From assembly GCA_946478915.1 (NCBI GenBank), contig CAMLER010000188.1, forward strand, positions 1 to 8,536: a stretch of 8,536 nt of DNA. Reading direction: 5' to 3'. The translations under genes and the position numbers were made by a program. The notes beneath the pieces were generated by a model that searched no databases, had not been told where the DNA came from, and saw nothing but the letters and a program-made list of their open reading frames with translations. Of the stretch, positions 1 to 6,754 are shown piece after piece. The stretch comes from an uncultured Chryseolinea sp. (GTDB lineage: Bacteria > Bacteroidota > Bacteroidia > Cytophagales > Cyclobacteriaceae). Every line of letters starts with the position of its first letter. Positions within the stretch are counted from its first letter, which is position 1.

Positions 1-972
1 TACTACCTGGATAAAAGACTTACCACCGGCATTGGGCAAAAGTTCGAATATTTTTTCACTGCCAACTGCATTGAATTTTTGTGGAAAGCGAAGTTTAACA
101 AACGTGATGCTGATCCTGTCAGGTTGACCCCCAACTCCGTTAACCTTTACCCTGACCGTTAGCGTACCGTCGGCGGCAATATCACTCCATTGCAGAGGTG
201 CTTTGATGTTTTGATGATCGAAGCCGGAAAATGTGTGCGAGGCAAACAAGCGTAGCCCTGTACCAACATAAATTTCAACCTGGTGTACCATCGGACCCCT
301 GCCCACCATCTGTACCTCAAGTTCTGGCGTGCCCGCGGCCTGCACTGTTTCATTTATATTGGTCAACGTATAGTCAACCGACTGTGTTTGAAAAATTTTT
401 CCGCTCATCCAACCTTCACCGGCATCGAAGAAGGTATTAAGTATCTCGCCATAGTCAACGCCTGCGCTATACTCGTTTGTCAATAGCAGAAGCTTTTCTT
501 CAAGATGGTAAGTTTCGGCTGGTATATTATCGCTATTCGGCTCGTTGGAGGAATCCATTCTTTTTCCATCGGCAGATCCGACAGTTAAAAAATAGCTAGT
601 GGTGTCACTGAAGAGATTGTAATACTGATGGGGCTGCGATGTGCTCGGCTTATATAGAGAGGCATCCAGGGTTCCGTTGTTACGGATTCCATAAAATTCA
701 ATAAAGTCAGAAATGTCAAATTGACCGTCTGCTTCACCATTCACAATAATTTTTTGCTCAACTCCGCGGTGGAACAGCTGGAATTTTTTTGGATCGGATT
801 CCACAGGGAAGCCAGCTGCCTGTAGTTCGGTGTGTGTTAGCTTGTAAATTCCATTTTTCCCAACGGGGATTTTGAAGTAGAATTGGCTAAAATCAATCCA
901 TTCGTTACCAATCTGAGCAAACGCAGCGATACTTGAAGAAAATATTAACAGCAGCGATAAAAATGATCTCAT
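1..972 (-). CDS. Secreted C25-like (gingipain/PorU-type) cysteine peptidase, N-terminal part; gene continues past the left edge
   Basis: Reading leftward from the ATG at 970-972, the frame stays open for 324 codons to the window edge, so the 3' part of the gene is missing. Residues 1-19 form a classic signal peptide (charged MRS start, Leu/Ile-rich core, A-F-A before Gln20). The mature start has a Trp-Ile-Asp-Phe segment, then a beta-rich 'GKNGIYKLTHTEL' stretch, 'PKKFQLFHRGVEQ' and 'DISDFIEFYGIRNNG'. I recognise this order as the N-terminal domain of the large Bacteroidota proteins annotated as C25 family cysteine peptidase or PorU-like type IX secretion proteins. In that family the Cys/His catalytic domain lies further downstream, beyond this window, so neither active-site residues nor a sorting domain can be checked. 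Known family roles are extracellular proteolysis or, for PorU itself, cleaving and attaching type IX cargo at the cell surface. Which applies here is unresolved. The gene is transcribed divergently from the PadR gene. Confidence 0.75.
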   Translation of the reverse strand, partial: MRSFLSLLLIFSSSIAAFAQIGNEWIDFSQFYFKIPVGKNGIYKLTHTELQAAGFPVESDPKKFQLFHRGVEQKIIVNGEADGQFDISDFIEFYGIRNNGTLDASLYKPSTSQPHQYYNLFSDTTSYFLTVGSADGKRMDSSNEPNSDNIPAETYHLEEKLLLLTNEYSAGVDYGEILNTFFDAGEGWMSGKIFQTQSVDYTLTNINETVQAAGTPELEVQMVGRGPMVHQVEIYVGTGLRLFASHTFSGFDHQNIKAPLQWSDIAADGTLTVRVKVNGVGGQPDRISITFVKLRFPQKFNAVGSEKIFELLPNAGGKSFIQVV

Positions 973-1014
973 GAATAACTGCTAGAACTCTCTCTGGTTT
1001 TATATTGGTGCGGT

Positions 1015-1022
1015 CAAAAGTA
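1015..1022 (-). promoter_or_regulatory. Candidate -7 promoter box for the leftward peptidase gene
   Basis: On the minus strand this reads TACTTTTG, an exact match to the Bacteroidota -7 consensus TAnnTTTG. It lies 42 bases upstream of the ATG at 972, giving a plausible 5' leader of about 35 bases. I see no good -33 TTTG at the usual 19-base spacing, so the call rests on the -7 match and position alone. Confidence 0.4.
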
Positions 1023-1242
1023 ATAAAAGGGCAAGAGCGGTCTGTTCTTAAATGCGGCTAAAACTTACAAGTGATGCTTAGCGAAGTTGTTGGTTGATTA
1101 GCACCATCAAATGACGGGCCACAGGCTAAAATGTTCATTTGCGCACAGCCTATTGTACGATATTCAATCATTTGGAAAGCAAGCAAAATCCTAAAAAAGT
1201 GGGTTTTTGATGCCTAATCGGGGTTTTTAAAGTTTTATAACC

Positions 1243-1289
1243 AGTACTTGGCCATACCTAGTACTTTTGCGTTTATAATTCCAGGTATG
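1243..1289 (+). promoter_or_regulatory. Candidate promoter and operator of the PadR-PspC operon
   Basis: TACTTTTG at 1262-1269 matches the Bacteroidota -7 consensus TAnnTTTG and lies 36 bases before the PadR ATG. A perfect 7-base inverted repeat brackets it: CATACCT (1253-1259) and AGGTATG (1283-1289), spacer 23. AGTACTT also occurs twice, at 1243-1249 and 1260-1266, and the second copy overlaps the -7 box. PadR regulators commonly repress their own operons through inverted-repeat operators over the promoter, so these repeats are the obvious binding candidates. No convincing -33 box is visible. Confidence 0.45.
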
Positions 1290-1305
1290 ATTATAAGCGT
1301 GATGT

Positions 1306-1641
1306 ATGAATCTTGAAAACACACAAGTACAAATGAGAAAAGGGATTTTGGAATATTGTATCCTTCACATTATTTCTCGCGGGGAAGTCTACGCGTCGGA
1401 TATGCTCGACGAACTTACTTCAGCAAAAATAATAGTTGTGGAGGGCACACTTTACCCCCTGCTAACCCGGCTTAAGAATGCTGGTTTATTGGAATACAAA
1501 TGGGTAGAGTCGAAATCGGGCCCGCCGAGAAAATACTACAAGCTTACCGACAAGGGGAGCAAGTTTCTGGGAAGTCTGACTGCAACGTGGGATGAACTTG
1601 TCCATTCTACGCAAATGATCACAACAAAATCCAATGTTTAA
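1306..1641 (+). CDS. PadR family transcriptional regulator
   Basis: This 111-aa protein has the compact winged-helix form of PadR-s1 regulators, whose usual length is about 100-120 aa. Visible landmarks are the N-terminal helix 'MRKGILEYCILHII' (10-23), the 'YASDMLDEL' helix (29-37), the hallmark 'EGTLYPLLTRLKNAGLLE' recognition segment (46-63), and a wing at 'GPPRKYYKLTDKG' (72-84). The C-terminal helix is short, as expected for a dimerising subfamily-2 PadR. It should bind DNA as a dimer in the cytoplasm, usually as a repressor of its own operon. The PspC gene follows after 18 bases, so the two are almost certainly co-transcribed. The ATG at 1306 is preferred; another ATG at 1302 is in a different frame, and Met10 is a possible shorter start. 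No clear Shine-Dalgarno is present. The ligand or signal is unknown. Confidence 0.92.
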   Translation: MNLENTQVQMRKGILEYCILHIISRGEVYASDMLDELTSAKIIVVEGTLYPLLTRLKNAGLLEYKWVESKSGPPRKYYKLTDKGSKFLGSLTATWDELVHSTQMITTKSNV

Positions 1642-1659
1642 TACACGACGTACACAGTT

Positions 1660-4053
1660 ATGAAAAAAAATATAAGCATAAATATTAGCGGAATAATATT
1701 TCATATCGAGGAAGATGGATATGAAAACCTGAGAAAGTACCTCGATTCAATCAATAAGTACTTTGCAAGCTTCGAAGATAGCAGTGAAATTCTCGCAGAT
1801 ATTGAAAGTCGTGTTGCAGAAATCTTCCTTTCGAAATTGAACGAAGGCAAACAGGTGATCACTGTTGAAGATGTGAATTCATTGATTGCCACTATGGGTA
1901 GCGTTAACGATTTTAAGGCTGCAGAAGAACAGGAGTTCTCGAAGCAAGAGCGCGGACCTGGGGCTGGCAGTGAAGCCTATACAAGTGACGGCAATACGGG
2001 AGAGGAGAAGAGAACATATATGGGATCGAGACAGCTTCTACGGGATGAAAAAAGAAAAATCCTCGGAGGCGTTTGTTCAGGTATGGCGAACTATTTCAAA
2101 GTCGACCCGGTATGGATACGTTTGCTCTTCGCGCTGACCGCCTTCGCTTATGGTATTACAATCCTCGTCTACATTATCATGTGGATCATCGTGCCAGGCT
2201 CTAACGATCTGGATGAACCGGAAATCAGCAAAAAAATGTTTCGGGATCCTGAGCATAAGGTCGTCGGTGGAGTGTCCGGTGGGGTTGCAGCTTATTTCGG
2301 TCTGGATCTGGTATTGGTAAGGCTACTCTTTATCGTCTTCACCATATTTTTTGGGATTGGCTTCCTGATTTACATCGTATTGTGGATTGCATTACCAGAA
2401 GCAAAAACACTTACGGATAGAATGGAAATGCAGGGCGAACCTGTAACCCTTTCGAACATCGAATCGAACATAAAAAAAAACCTTAATGTAGACCCCAACA
2501 AAGAGGAAAGCACTGCGACGAAAATATTGCTGCTCCCCTTTCGCATTATCGGAATACTTCTTTCCGTCCTGGGAAAAATATTGATTCCGTTGGTAGAAGT
2601 GTTGCGCGTCGTTATTGGTATCGCTGTAATTCTTATTGGCCTTACATTGCTTTTCACCTCGGTAGTTGCTGCGGGCGCTGTGATAGGTGTCTTTTCCACC
2701 AATGCATTTTCATGGCCCTGGATCCACAGCGATGAAATCAGCATGCCATTGCAAGTGTTTACGAACAGCATTTCAGGATGGCTGGTGTTCGCTGCGTTTA
2801 TCGCGACCGTTATTCCGTCGGTGTTTGTGATCATTCTTGGTGCATCTGTGATTGCGCGAAAATTTATTATCGGTGCAACAGCGGGATGGACAATGTTCGT
2901 GCTGTTTTTCGTAAGTCTGGCAATTCTTAGCGTTGGGATTCCTAAAATTATTTATTCCTTTAAGGAAGATGGCGAATATAAAGTTGAGACAAGTTATCCT
3001 CTCAGAGGCAAAACCCTGATCTTTCATATTAACGAAGTTGGCATGGATGACTATGATGCTGCTTCGTTAACACTGAGGGGGTATAATGGTACCAATCTAA
3101 AACTGGTTCAAACTTTCGAGGCAAAAGGTCCGACACGTCAACAGGCAATTGAAAATGCAAAGATGGTGGAGTACAACGTAACAGCCCAAGATTCTGTCCT
3201 TACATTTGATTCGAATGTACGCTTTAAAGAGGACGCTGTATTCCGTGAACAGCGTTTGAAGATGACACTCTACATCCCCTACAACGTACCCTTTATTCTT
3301 GATGAAGCAACCAGCAGGTTCATTACGCAGTACATAGATTATGACCAGTTGGATGGTAATACGTGGATAATGACCGAAGAAGGACTTACGTGTCAGACCT
3401 GCCCTCCGTCAGAATCGGATGCAAACGACGATGATGATGATGTGACCGACGAGTTTGGAATGAGAGATTTTGATGAGCTTGACCTCCGAGGATTTTTCGA
3501 TATCCACATTATGAACGGCGACGAATATGCGGTGGAGCTAATTGGAGACGGGGACGAAAAAGACAAATATGAAATCTACAAACGCGGTGATGCGCTTGTG
3601 ATCGAATACGAAGGTCGCCCACGTCAATTTGACTGGGAAAAGATGAGACCAGACGTGGGAGAAATACGCTTGAATGTCACGATGCCAAACCTGGACAGAA
3701 TCGAAGCCGAGGGACTTGGGACAATCAAATTTGACGAGTTCACCTGCGACAATCTTTCAATTGATCTGAGAGGGCCAGTAAAGCTTCGTGGCGATGTAAA
3801 TGCCCACAACCTTGCCGTCAATCTTACCGGAAAGGCTGAGGCAGATCTGTCGGGAGAAGTCCACAATCTTAATGCAGACCTTGAATTTGCTTCCTCCCTT
3901 AAGGCCTATAATCTTGAAGCGAGTGATGCGGTTGTGGAGGCCAGAGGCGCCTCTTCTGCTAAAGTGAATGTAAAAAACACGCTGAAAATGACCGAGAAGC
4001 TCGCCGGGGATATTGATTATAGAGGCGATCCGCAGGTGACGAGGGGGGAGTAG
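1660..4053 (+). CDS. Inner-membrane protein with two PspC domains and a C-terminal DUF2807-like periplasmic domain
   Basis: This is a 797-aa multidomain protein. Residues 1-95 form the soluble N-terminal region usual in Bacteroidota PspC proteins ('ISGIIFHIEEDGYENLRKYL', then an acidic helical part). Two PspC domains follow, at about 124-180 ('KILGGVCSGMANYFKVDPVW') and 192-247 ('KVVGGVSGGVAAYFGLD'), each ending in a hydrophobic helix closed by W-I-x-x-P. More membrane segments lie at about 288-347 and 374-434. The predicted periplasmic part (about 436-797) contains a Cys578-x-x-Cys581 pair, an Asp-rich tract (about 589-598), and from about 604 a repetitive beta-rich region with many 'L-x-L/V-x-G' turns like DUF2807 (head GIN). 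In Proteobacteria PspC senses envelope stress with the phage-shock system. In Bacteroidota this architecture is common next to PadR, but its function is not established. It probably links an envelope signal to the membrane; that is inference. Confidence 0.9.
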   Translation: MKKNISINISGIIFHIEEDGYENLRKYLDSINKYFASFEDSSEILADIESRVAEIFLSKLNEGKQVITVEDVNSLIATMGSVNDFKAAEEQEFSKQERGPGAGSEAYTSDGNTGEEKRTYMGSRQLLRDEKRKILGGVCSGMANYFKVDPVWIRLLFALTAFAYGITILVYIIMWIIVPGSNDLDEPEISKKMFRDPEHKVVGGVSGGVAAYFGLDLVLVRLLFIVFTIFFGIGFLIYIVLWIALPEAKTLTDRMEMQGEPVTLSNIESNIKKNLNVDPNKEESTATKILLLPFRIIGILLSVLGKILIPLVEVLRVVIGIAVILIGLTLLFTSVVAAGAVIGVFSTNAFSWPWIHSDEISMPLQVFTNSISGWLVFAAFIATVIPSVFVIILGASVIARKFIIGATAGWTMFVLFFVSLAILSVGIPKIIYSFKEDGEYKVETSYPLRGKTLIFHINEVGMDDYDAASLTLRGYNGTNLKLVQTFEAKGPTRQQAIENAKMVEYNVTAQDSVLTFDSNVRFKEDAVFREQRLKMTLYIPYNVPFILDEATSRFITQYIDYDQLDGNTWIMTEEGLTCQTCPPSESDANDDDDDVTDEFGMRDFDELDLRGFFDIHIMNGDEYAVELIGDGDEKDKYEIYKRGDALVIEYEGRPRQFDWEKMRPDVGEIRLNVTMPNLDRIEAEGLGTIKFDEFTCDNLSIDLRGPVKLRGDVNAHNLAVNLTGKAEADLSGEVHNLNADLEFASSLKAYNLEASDAVVEARGASSAKVNVKNTLKMTEKLAGDIDYRGDPQVTRGE

Positions 4054-4242
4054 TGAGACTATAAGGGAGGCATAGGGTAAGGTATAAAATCTGGCGCCTG
4101 GCCAGATCCCATGATTATAGCATGTCCCAATTCATGGATACCTAATACCCTGTTTATACGCTATCCGCTCATCCCGCAAACTTTTCCCGGCCCCAAGCAA
4201 CCCCTTCCCGTATATTAGCATCTTAAGAGCGAAAGGTTCTAA
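4054..4242. other. Intergenic gap between the PspC gene and the sigma factor gene
   Basis: This 189-base gap has no credible gene. It contains a strong short hairpin at 4089-4107. A purine-rich AAAGG lies at 4232-4236, about 7 bases before the sigma ATG, and could serve as a weak ribosome-binding site. TATATTAG at 4211-4218 is one mismatch from the TAnnTTTG -7 consensus but has no good partner box. The sigma operon may therefore have its own promoter here or be read through from the PspC operon; the sequence does not decide this. Confidence 0.5.
4089..4107. other. Perfect 7-bp hairpin without T-run after the PspC gene
   Basis: ATCTGGC (4089-4095) pairs perfectly with GCCAGAT (4101-4107) around a five-base loop. 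It starts 35 bases after the PspC stop codon. No T-run follows on the plus strand, so it is not a canonical intrinsic terminator. It could be an mRNA 3'-end stabiliser, a processing site or an operator half-pair for the sigma operon. Confidence 0.5.
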
Positions 4243-4836
4243 ATGCAATTCAAAATTTACCGGGCAAAAGAAGATGAATTGATCACGGGATGCCGCAAGC
4301 GCGACCGAAACGCGCAGAAGGCACTCTATGATACCTATTCGTCTAAGATGTACGGCCTGTGCTATCGATATCTTAAGGATCCTATGGAGGCGGAGGACGT
4401 CCTGGTGATTGCTTTTACCAGGATCTTAGAAAGAATCGATCAGTATAAAGGCGAAGGAAGTTTTGAAGGCTGGATTCGGAGAATTGTCGTAAATGAGGCC
4501 CTGACATGTCTTCGAAAACGGCGCAATATGCATCTGGAAGCTGAGCTTGGAGAAGCTGACTATCAGCTGGATTATCGGAACCTGGAGGACCATCTTCAAG
4601 CCGAGGACCTGGTGCAGCTCATCAACGCTCTGCCTACTGGATACCGCATCGTCTTTAATATGTATGCTATCGACGGATATTCTCACAAAGAAATCGCGGA
4701 TGCCCTTGGCATAAGCGAAAATACATCAAAGTCTCAACTAAGCCGGGCAAGAACATATCTCCAGAAAGCATTGAAGGAGCAGGAATGGATGGCAGATAAA
4801 AAACTTAACAATGATGAATCAACAACAGCCGGATAA
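4243..4836 (+). CDS. ECF-type RNA polymerase sigma-70 factor
   Basis: This 197-aa protein has normal ECF length. Region 2 covers about residues 26-95: 'KALYDTYSSKMYGLCYRYL', 'MEAEDVLVIAFTRILERIDQY', and the 'SFEGWIRRIVVNEALTCLRK' segment that contacts the -10 region. Region 4 covers about 124-178, with the 'LINALPTGYRIVFNMYAIDGY' helix and a helix-turn-helix in 'HKEIADALGISENTSKSQLS' followed by 'RARTYLQKAL'. There is no sigma region 1.1 or 3. It should direct RNA polymerase to a small regulon, probably including its own operon. The next gene, a likely membrane anti-sigma, overlaps its last 26 bases, the usual arrangement for translationally coupled sigma/anti-sigma pairs. An AAAGG before the ATG supports this start. 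Confidence 0.95.
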   Translation: MQFKIYRAKEDELITGCRKRDRNAQKALYDTYSSKMYGLCYRYLKDPMEAEDVLVIAFTRILERIDQYKGEGSFEGWIRRIVVNEALTCLRKRRNMHLEAELGEADYQLDYRNLEDHLQAEDLVQLINALPTGYRIVFNMYAIDGYSHKEIADALGISENTSKSQLSRARTYLQKALKEQEWMADKKLNNDESTTAG

Positions 4837-5566
4837 TTTTTTTCGCGAAAAGCTACGGAATTATCAAAAGCCTGCGCCGCAAGGTGCATGGAATAAAATT
4901 GAATCCGCTTTAGAAAAAAAAACAGAACGTAAATTCGTTTGGTGGAAAGTTGCCGCCGTACTTTTTCTGATAGCCGGCGCCGGCTATCTTTTTCTTGTCA
5001 ACATTAATGATCCTGATCAGCAGCATTTGACCGCTGAAAAGCAATTAGACAACATTTTGCAAAACGCAGAGAAACCAAAATCTCAGAAAAACGTGGAGCA
5101 GATCAAACCTGAAAAATCAGACAAAACTGAACTCAGTGATAAAGTTAAAACAAATGATTTGAAGGTCGAACGTGTTGAACAAGTCGAAAAGCATTCACCC
5201 AAATTGATTGAAAAAGAGAAGCCCGCTGAAGATCGTGTGCAAGACATTGATGTAAAGGAAGATATCCGGCTTGCGCAGGAATTACCAGTTCAAAGCGATA
5301 GCCCAACCGTTGAATCGCCTGAGAAAGGAGAAAAAAGATCAACAATTACCCTTACGTTTTCATCGGACCAAACCAGTCAATACTTAAATAAAAACGCAAT
5401 CGCTGATGCAACTTCCACGGACAAGAAACCATCTAACTTAAAAAAGTTATTGCAGAAAGCGAATGACCTCAAGAGCAACCAGGATCCATTCGGCGATCTG
5501 AGAGAACGGAAAAATGAAATTCTCGCGCTGAGTTTTAAGAATGACAAACGTGGACAAAACAAGTAG
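4811..5566 (+). CDS. Single-pass membrane protein, probable anti-sigma factor
   Basis: This 251-aa protein has a short cytoplasmic head (1-43) with 'DNFFREKLRNYQKPAPQGAW', a pattern common at the N-terminus of Bacteroidota proteins encoded just after ECF sigma factors. One membrane helix follows ('WWKVAAVLFLIAGAGYLFLV', about 44-63), then a long Lys/Glu-rich, low-complexity periplasmic tail, probably extended or coiled-coil, ending in a basic stretch. There are no cysteines, so it is not a zinc-binding (ZAS) anti-sigma, and no FecR domain is visible. The role is inferred from its 26-base overlap with the sigma gene and from topology: the head would hold the sigma factor at the membrane and the tail would sense the envelope. 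ATG codons at 4811 and 4814 are both possible starts. It abuts the next gene with no gap. It could instead be a structural envelope protein. Confidence 0.7.
   Translation: MMNQQQPDNFFREKLRNYQKPAPQGAWNKIESALEKKTERKFVWWKVAAVLFLIAGAGYLFLVNINDPDQQHLTAEKQLDNILQNAEKPKSQKNVEQIKPEKSDKTELSDKVKTNDLKVERVEQVEKHSPKLIEKEKPAEDRVQDIDVKEDIRLAQELPVQSDSPTVESPEKGEKRSTITLTFSSDQTSQYLNKNAIADATSTDKKPSNLKKLLQKANDLKSNQDPFGDLRERKNEILALSFKNDKRGQNK
4969..4996 (+). terminator. Terminator-like palindrome with T-run inside the anti-sigma gene
   Basis: Positions 4969-4988 form a perfect 20-base palindrome whose half is GATAGCCGGC. As RNA it can fold into an 8-bp GC-rich stem with a GCGC loop, followed directly by TTTTTCTT (4989-4996). 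The element codes for L-I-A-G-A-G-Y-L-F-L of the membrane helix. CTTTTTCT occurs on both sides (4961-4968 and 4988-4995). The shape is that of an intrinsic terminator or attenuator; whether it acts as one is unknown, and it may be a by-product of Ala/Gly codons. Confidence 0.4.
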
Positions 5567-6598
5567 ATGGTGATGAAAAAGATTTTAACTATAATAATTA
5601 TTCTGGCGACGGTTTCCGCAAAGGCCCAGGAAGCAAGCGATACTGTGATCGTCGAATTGGGTAAGACAAGTCGCGTGATCTTTACTATAAAAGATCGAAG
5701 CGATCTGGAGATCCTCAAACACTACGATTTTCAACAATTGTTTGAGGATGTCTTACTAAAATTAGAAGAAAGGGATACAACTGCTTTGGCTGGCCGTGAT
5801 TCCACCCAATTACAGGATGATGTTGCAACGACGAAGGATAGTGACACCGACGACTGGTGGGAGCGCGGTGATTCCAGCTCCGACAACGACGATGAAAATG
5901 ACGATGATGACTGGGACAATGATCGTGATTGGAGAGATCACTTTCATGGAAACCGCTGGGGACGTACCTGGCAATCATTTAATTTCGATCTCGGCACAAA
6001 TAATTACCTCTCCGATGGAAAATTCCCGGACAGCGACAATGCGCTGTACTCTGTTCGGCCGTGGGGATCATGGTACGTTGCAGCTTCCTCCATACAACGT
6101 ACAAGGCTTGCTTCGAAATTATTCATCGAATGGGGAGTTGGATTGAGCTGGTACACGTTCAAGTTTCAAAACGATAATGTGAAAATTATCAAGGATGATA
6201 CGGGCATTGAGTTCGTGGAGGATATGCGTGAAGTGAATTTCAAAAAGAGCAAATTGTCCGCATCGTATGTGCACGCCTCACTCGTTCCCATAGTAGATTT
6301 CGGTGGACATAGTCGGAAAAGTCGCTTCTGGGATGGTTACAACAACTCCTTTCGAATTGGTCTCGGACCATACATTGGTTACAGGATTTCGAGCCACTCA
6401 AAACTTGTGTATAAGGATGACAGCCTGGAGAAAGAAAAGGACAACGACAGTTTCTACCTGAACAACTTCAGATACGGCCTTCGACTGCAGTTGGGTTACC
6501 GGTCAACTGATTTATTCTTCAATTATGACTTGAATGAATTGTTCAGTGAGGGAAAGGGACCAAAGCTAAATGCGTTTAGTTTCGGCGTCGTCTTTTAG
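5567..6598 (+). CDS. Predicted outer-membrane beta-barrel protein with Asp-rich periplasmic segment
   Basis: This protein has 343 aa, or 341 if translation starts at the Met codon at 5573, which gives the better signal peptide ('MKKILTIIIILATVSAKAQ'). After cleavage comes a small domain starting 'DTVIVELGKTSRVIFTIKD', then an Asp/Asn/Trp-rich tract (about residues 92-124) with many carboxylates. From about 130 to the end, alternating hydrophobic/polar strands such as 'LFIEWGVGLSWYTFKF', 'FRIGLGPYIGYRIS' and 'FRYGLRLQLGYRSTDLFF' suggest a barrel. The chain ends in Phe (SFGVVF), as outer-membrane barrels usually do. About eight strands would fit, but this is an estimate. The gene starts directly after the anti-sigma stop codon, so it is the last member of the sigma operon and probably a target, or a partner in signal sensing. 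Its exact role is unknown. The Asp-rich tract may bind divalent cations; that is inference. Confidence 0.8.
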   Translation: MVMKKILTIIIILATVSAKAQEASDTVIVELGKTSRVIFTIKDRSDLEILKHYDFQQLFEDVLLKLEERDTTALAGRDSTQLQDDVATTKDSDTDDWWERGDSSSDNDDENDDDDWDNDRDWRDHFHGNRWGRTWQSFNFDLGTNNYLSDGKFPDSDNALYSVRPWGSWYVAASSIQRTRLASKLFIEWGVGLSWYTFKFQNDNVKIIKDDTGIEFVEDMREVNFKKSKLSASYVHASLVPIVDFGGHSRKSRFWDGYNNSFRIGLGPYIGYRISSHSKLVYKDDSLEKEKDNDSFYLNNFRYGLRLQLGYRSTDLFFNYDLNELFSEGKGPKLNAFSFGVVF

Positions 6599-6619
6599 AG
6601 TCCCGTTCACACTGCATAC

Positions 6620-6650
6620 AAACAGCGTCCATTCCGACGCTGTTTTTTTT
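6620..6650 (+). terminator. Intrinsic terminator of the sigma operon
   Basis: A perfect 10-bp stem, AAACAGCGTC (6620-6629) with GACGCTGTTT (6636-6645), surrounds a six-base loop and runs into an uninterrupted T-run to 6650. It begins 22 bases after the barrel-protein stop codon. This is a textbook rho-independent terminator and marks the end of the operon. Confidence 0.92.
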
Positions 6651-6754
6651 ATCACTTGATTAAGAGGTTAATCCATTTCGAAATTAAATGATGAAGCCAA
6701 GATTTGTATCCTCCACCTAACGCTTGTTTGTAACAAAAAATATCGCAAAAAAAA

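Larger units (their letters stand above)
973..1305. other. Divergent intergenic region between the peptidase and PadR genes
   Basis: This 333-base stretch has no credible open frame. It holds a candidate leftward promoter (1015-1022) and a candidate rightward promoter with inverted repeat (1243-1289). Two weaker structures are visible. One is a bulged inverted repeat at 1123-1151: AGGCT pairs with AGCCT, and inside it AAATG pairs with CATTT around a TT loop. The other is a pair of GGGTTTTT direct repeats at 1201-1208 and 1221-1228, exactly 20 bases or about two helical turns apart. Their role is unknown. Confidence 0.6.

Noticed and set aside
159..440. Short open frames on both strands near the left edge
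   Set aside because: They overlap the long minus-strand frame of the secreted peptidase, which has a signal peptide and recognisable family segments; these are shadows.
1201..1228. GGGTTTTT direct repeats as a possible repeat array or CRISPR
   Set aside because: There are only two eight-base copies and no longer repeat unit; no CRISPR array, insertion sequence, tRNA or rRNA gene was seen anywhere in the window.
2370..2834. 154-codon open frame on the minus strand
   Set aside because: It lies wholly inside the well-supported PspC gene on the other strand, and its translation (Thr/Ile/Asn-rich, no domain) reads as a shadow of the membrane-segment codons.
4178..4212. ECF-type promoter (AACTTT with CGTA) before the sigma gene
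   Set aside because: The boxes at 4179-4184 and 4209-4212 are 24 bases apart, too far for the usual 16-17 base spacing.
5377..5718. 113-codon minus-strand open frame
   Set aside because: It overlaps two well-supported plus-strand genes across their junction and resembles no family.
5796..6146. 116-codon plus-strand open frame rich in Met and Thr
   Set aside because: It is a shifted-frame reading of the Asp-rich part of the barrel gene; the run of MKMTMMTGTM-like residues comes from GATGA repeats.
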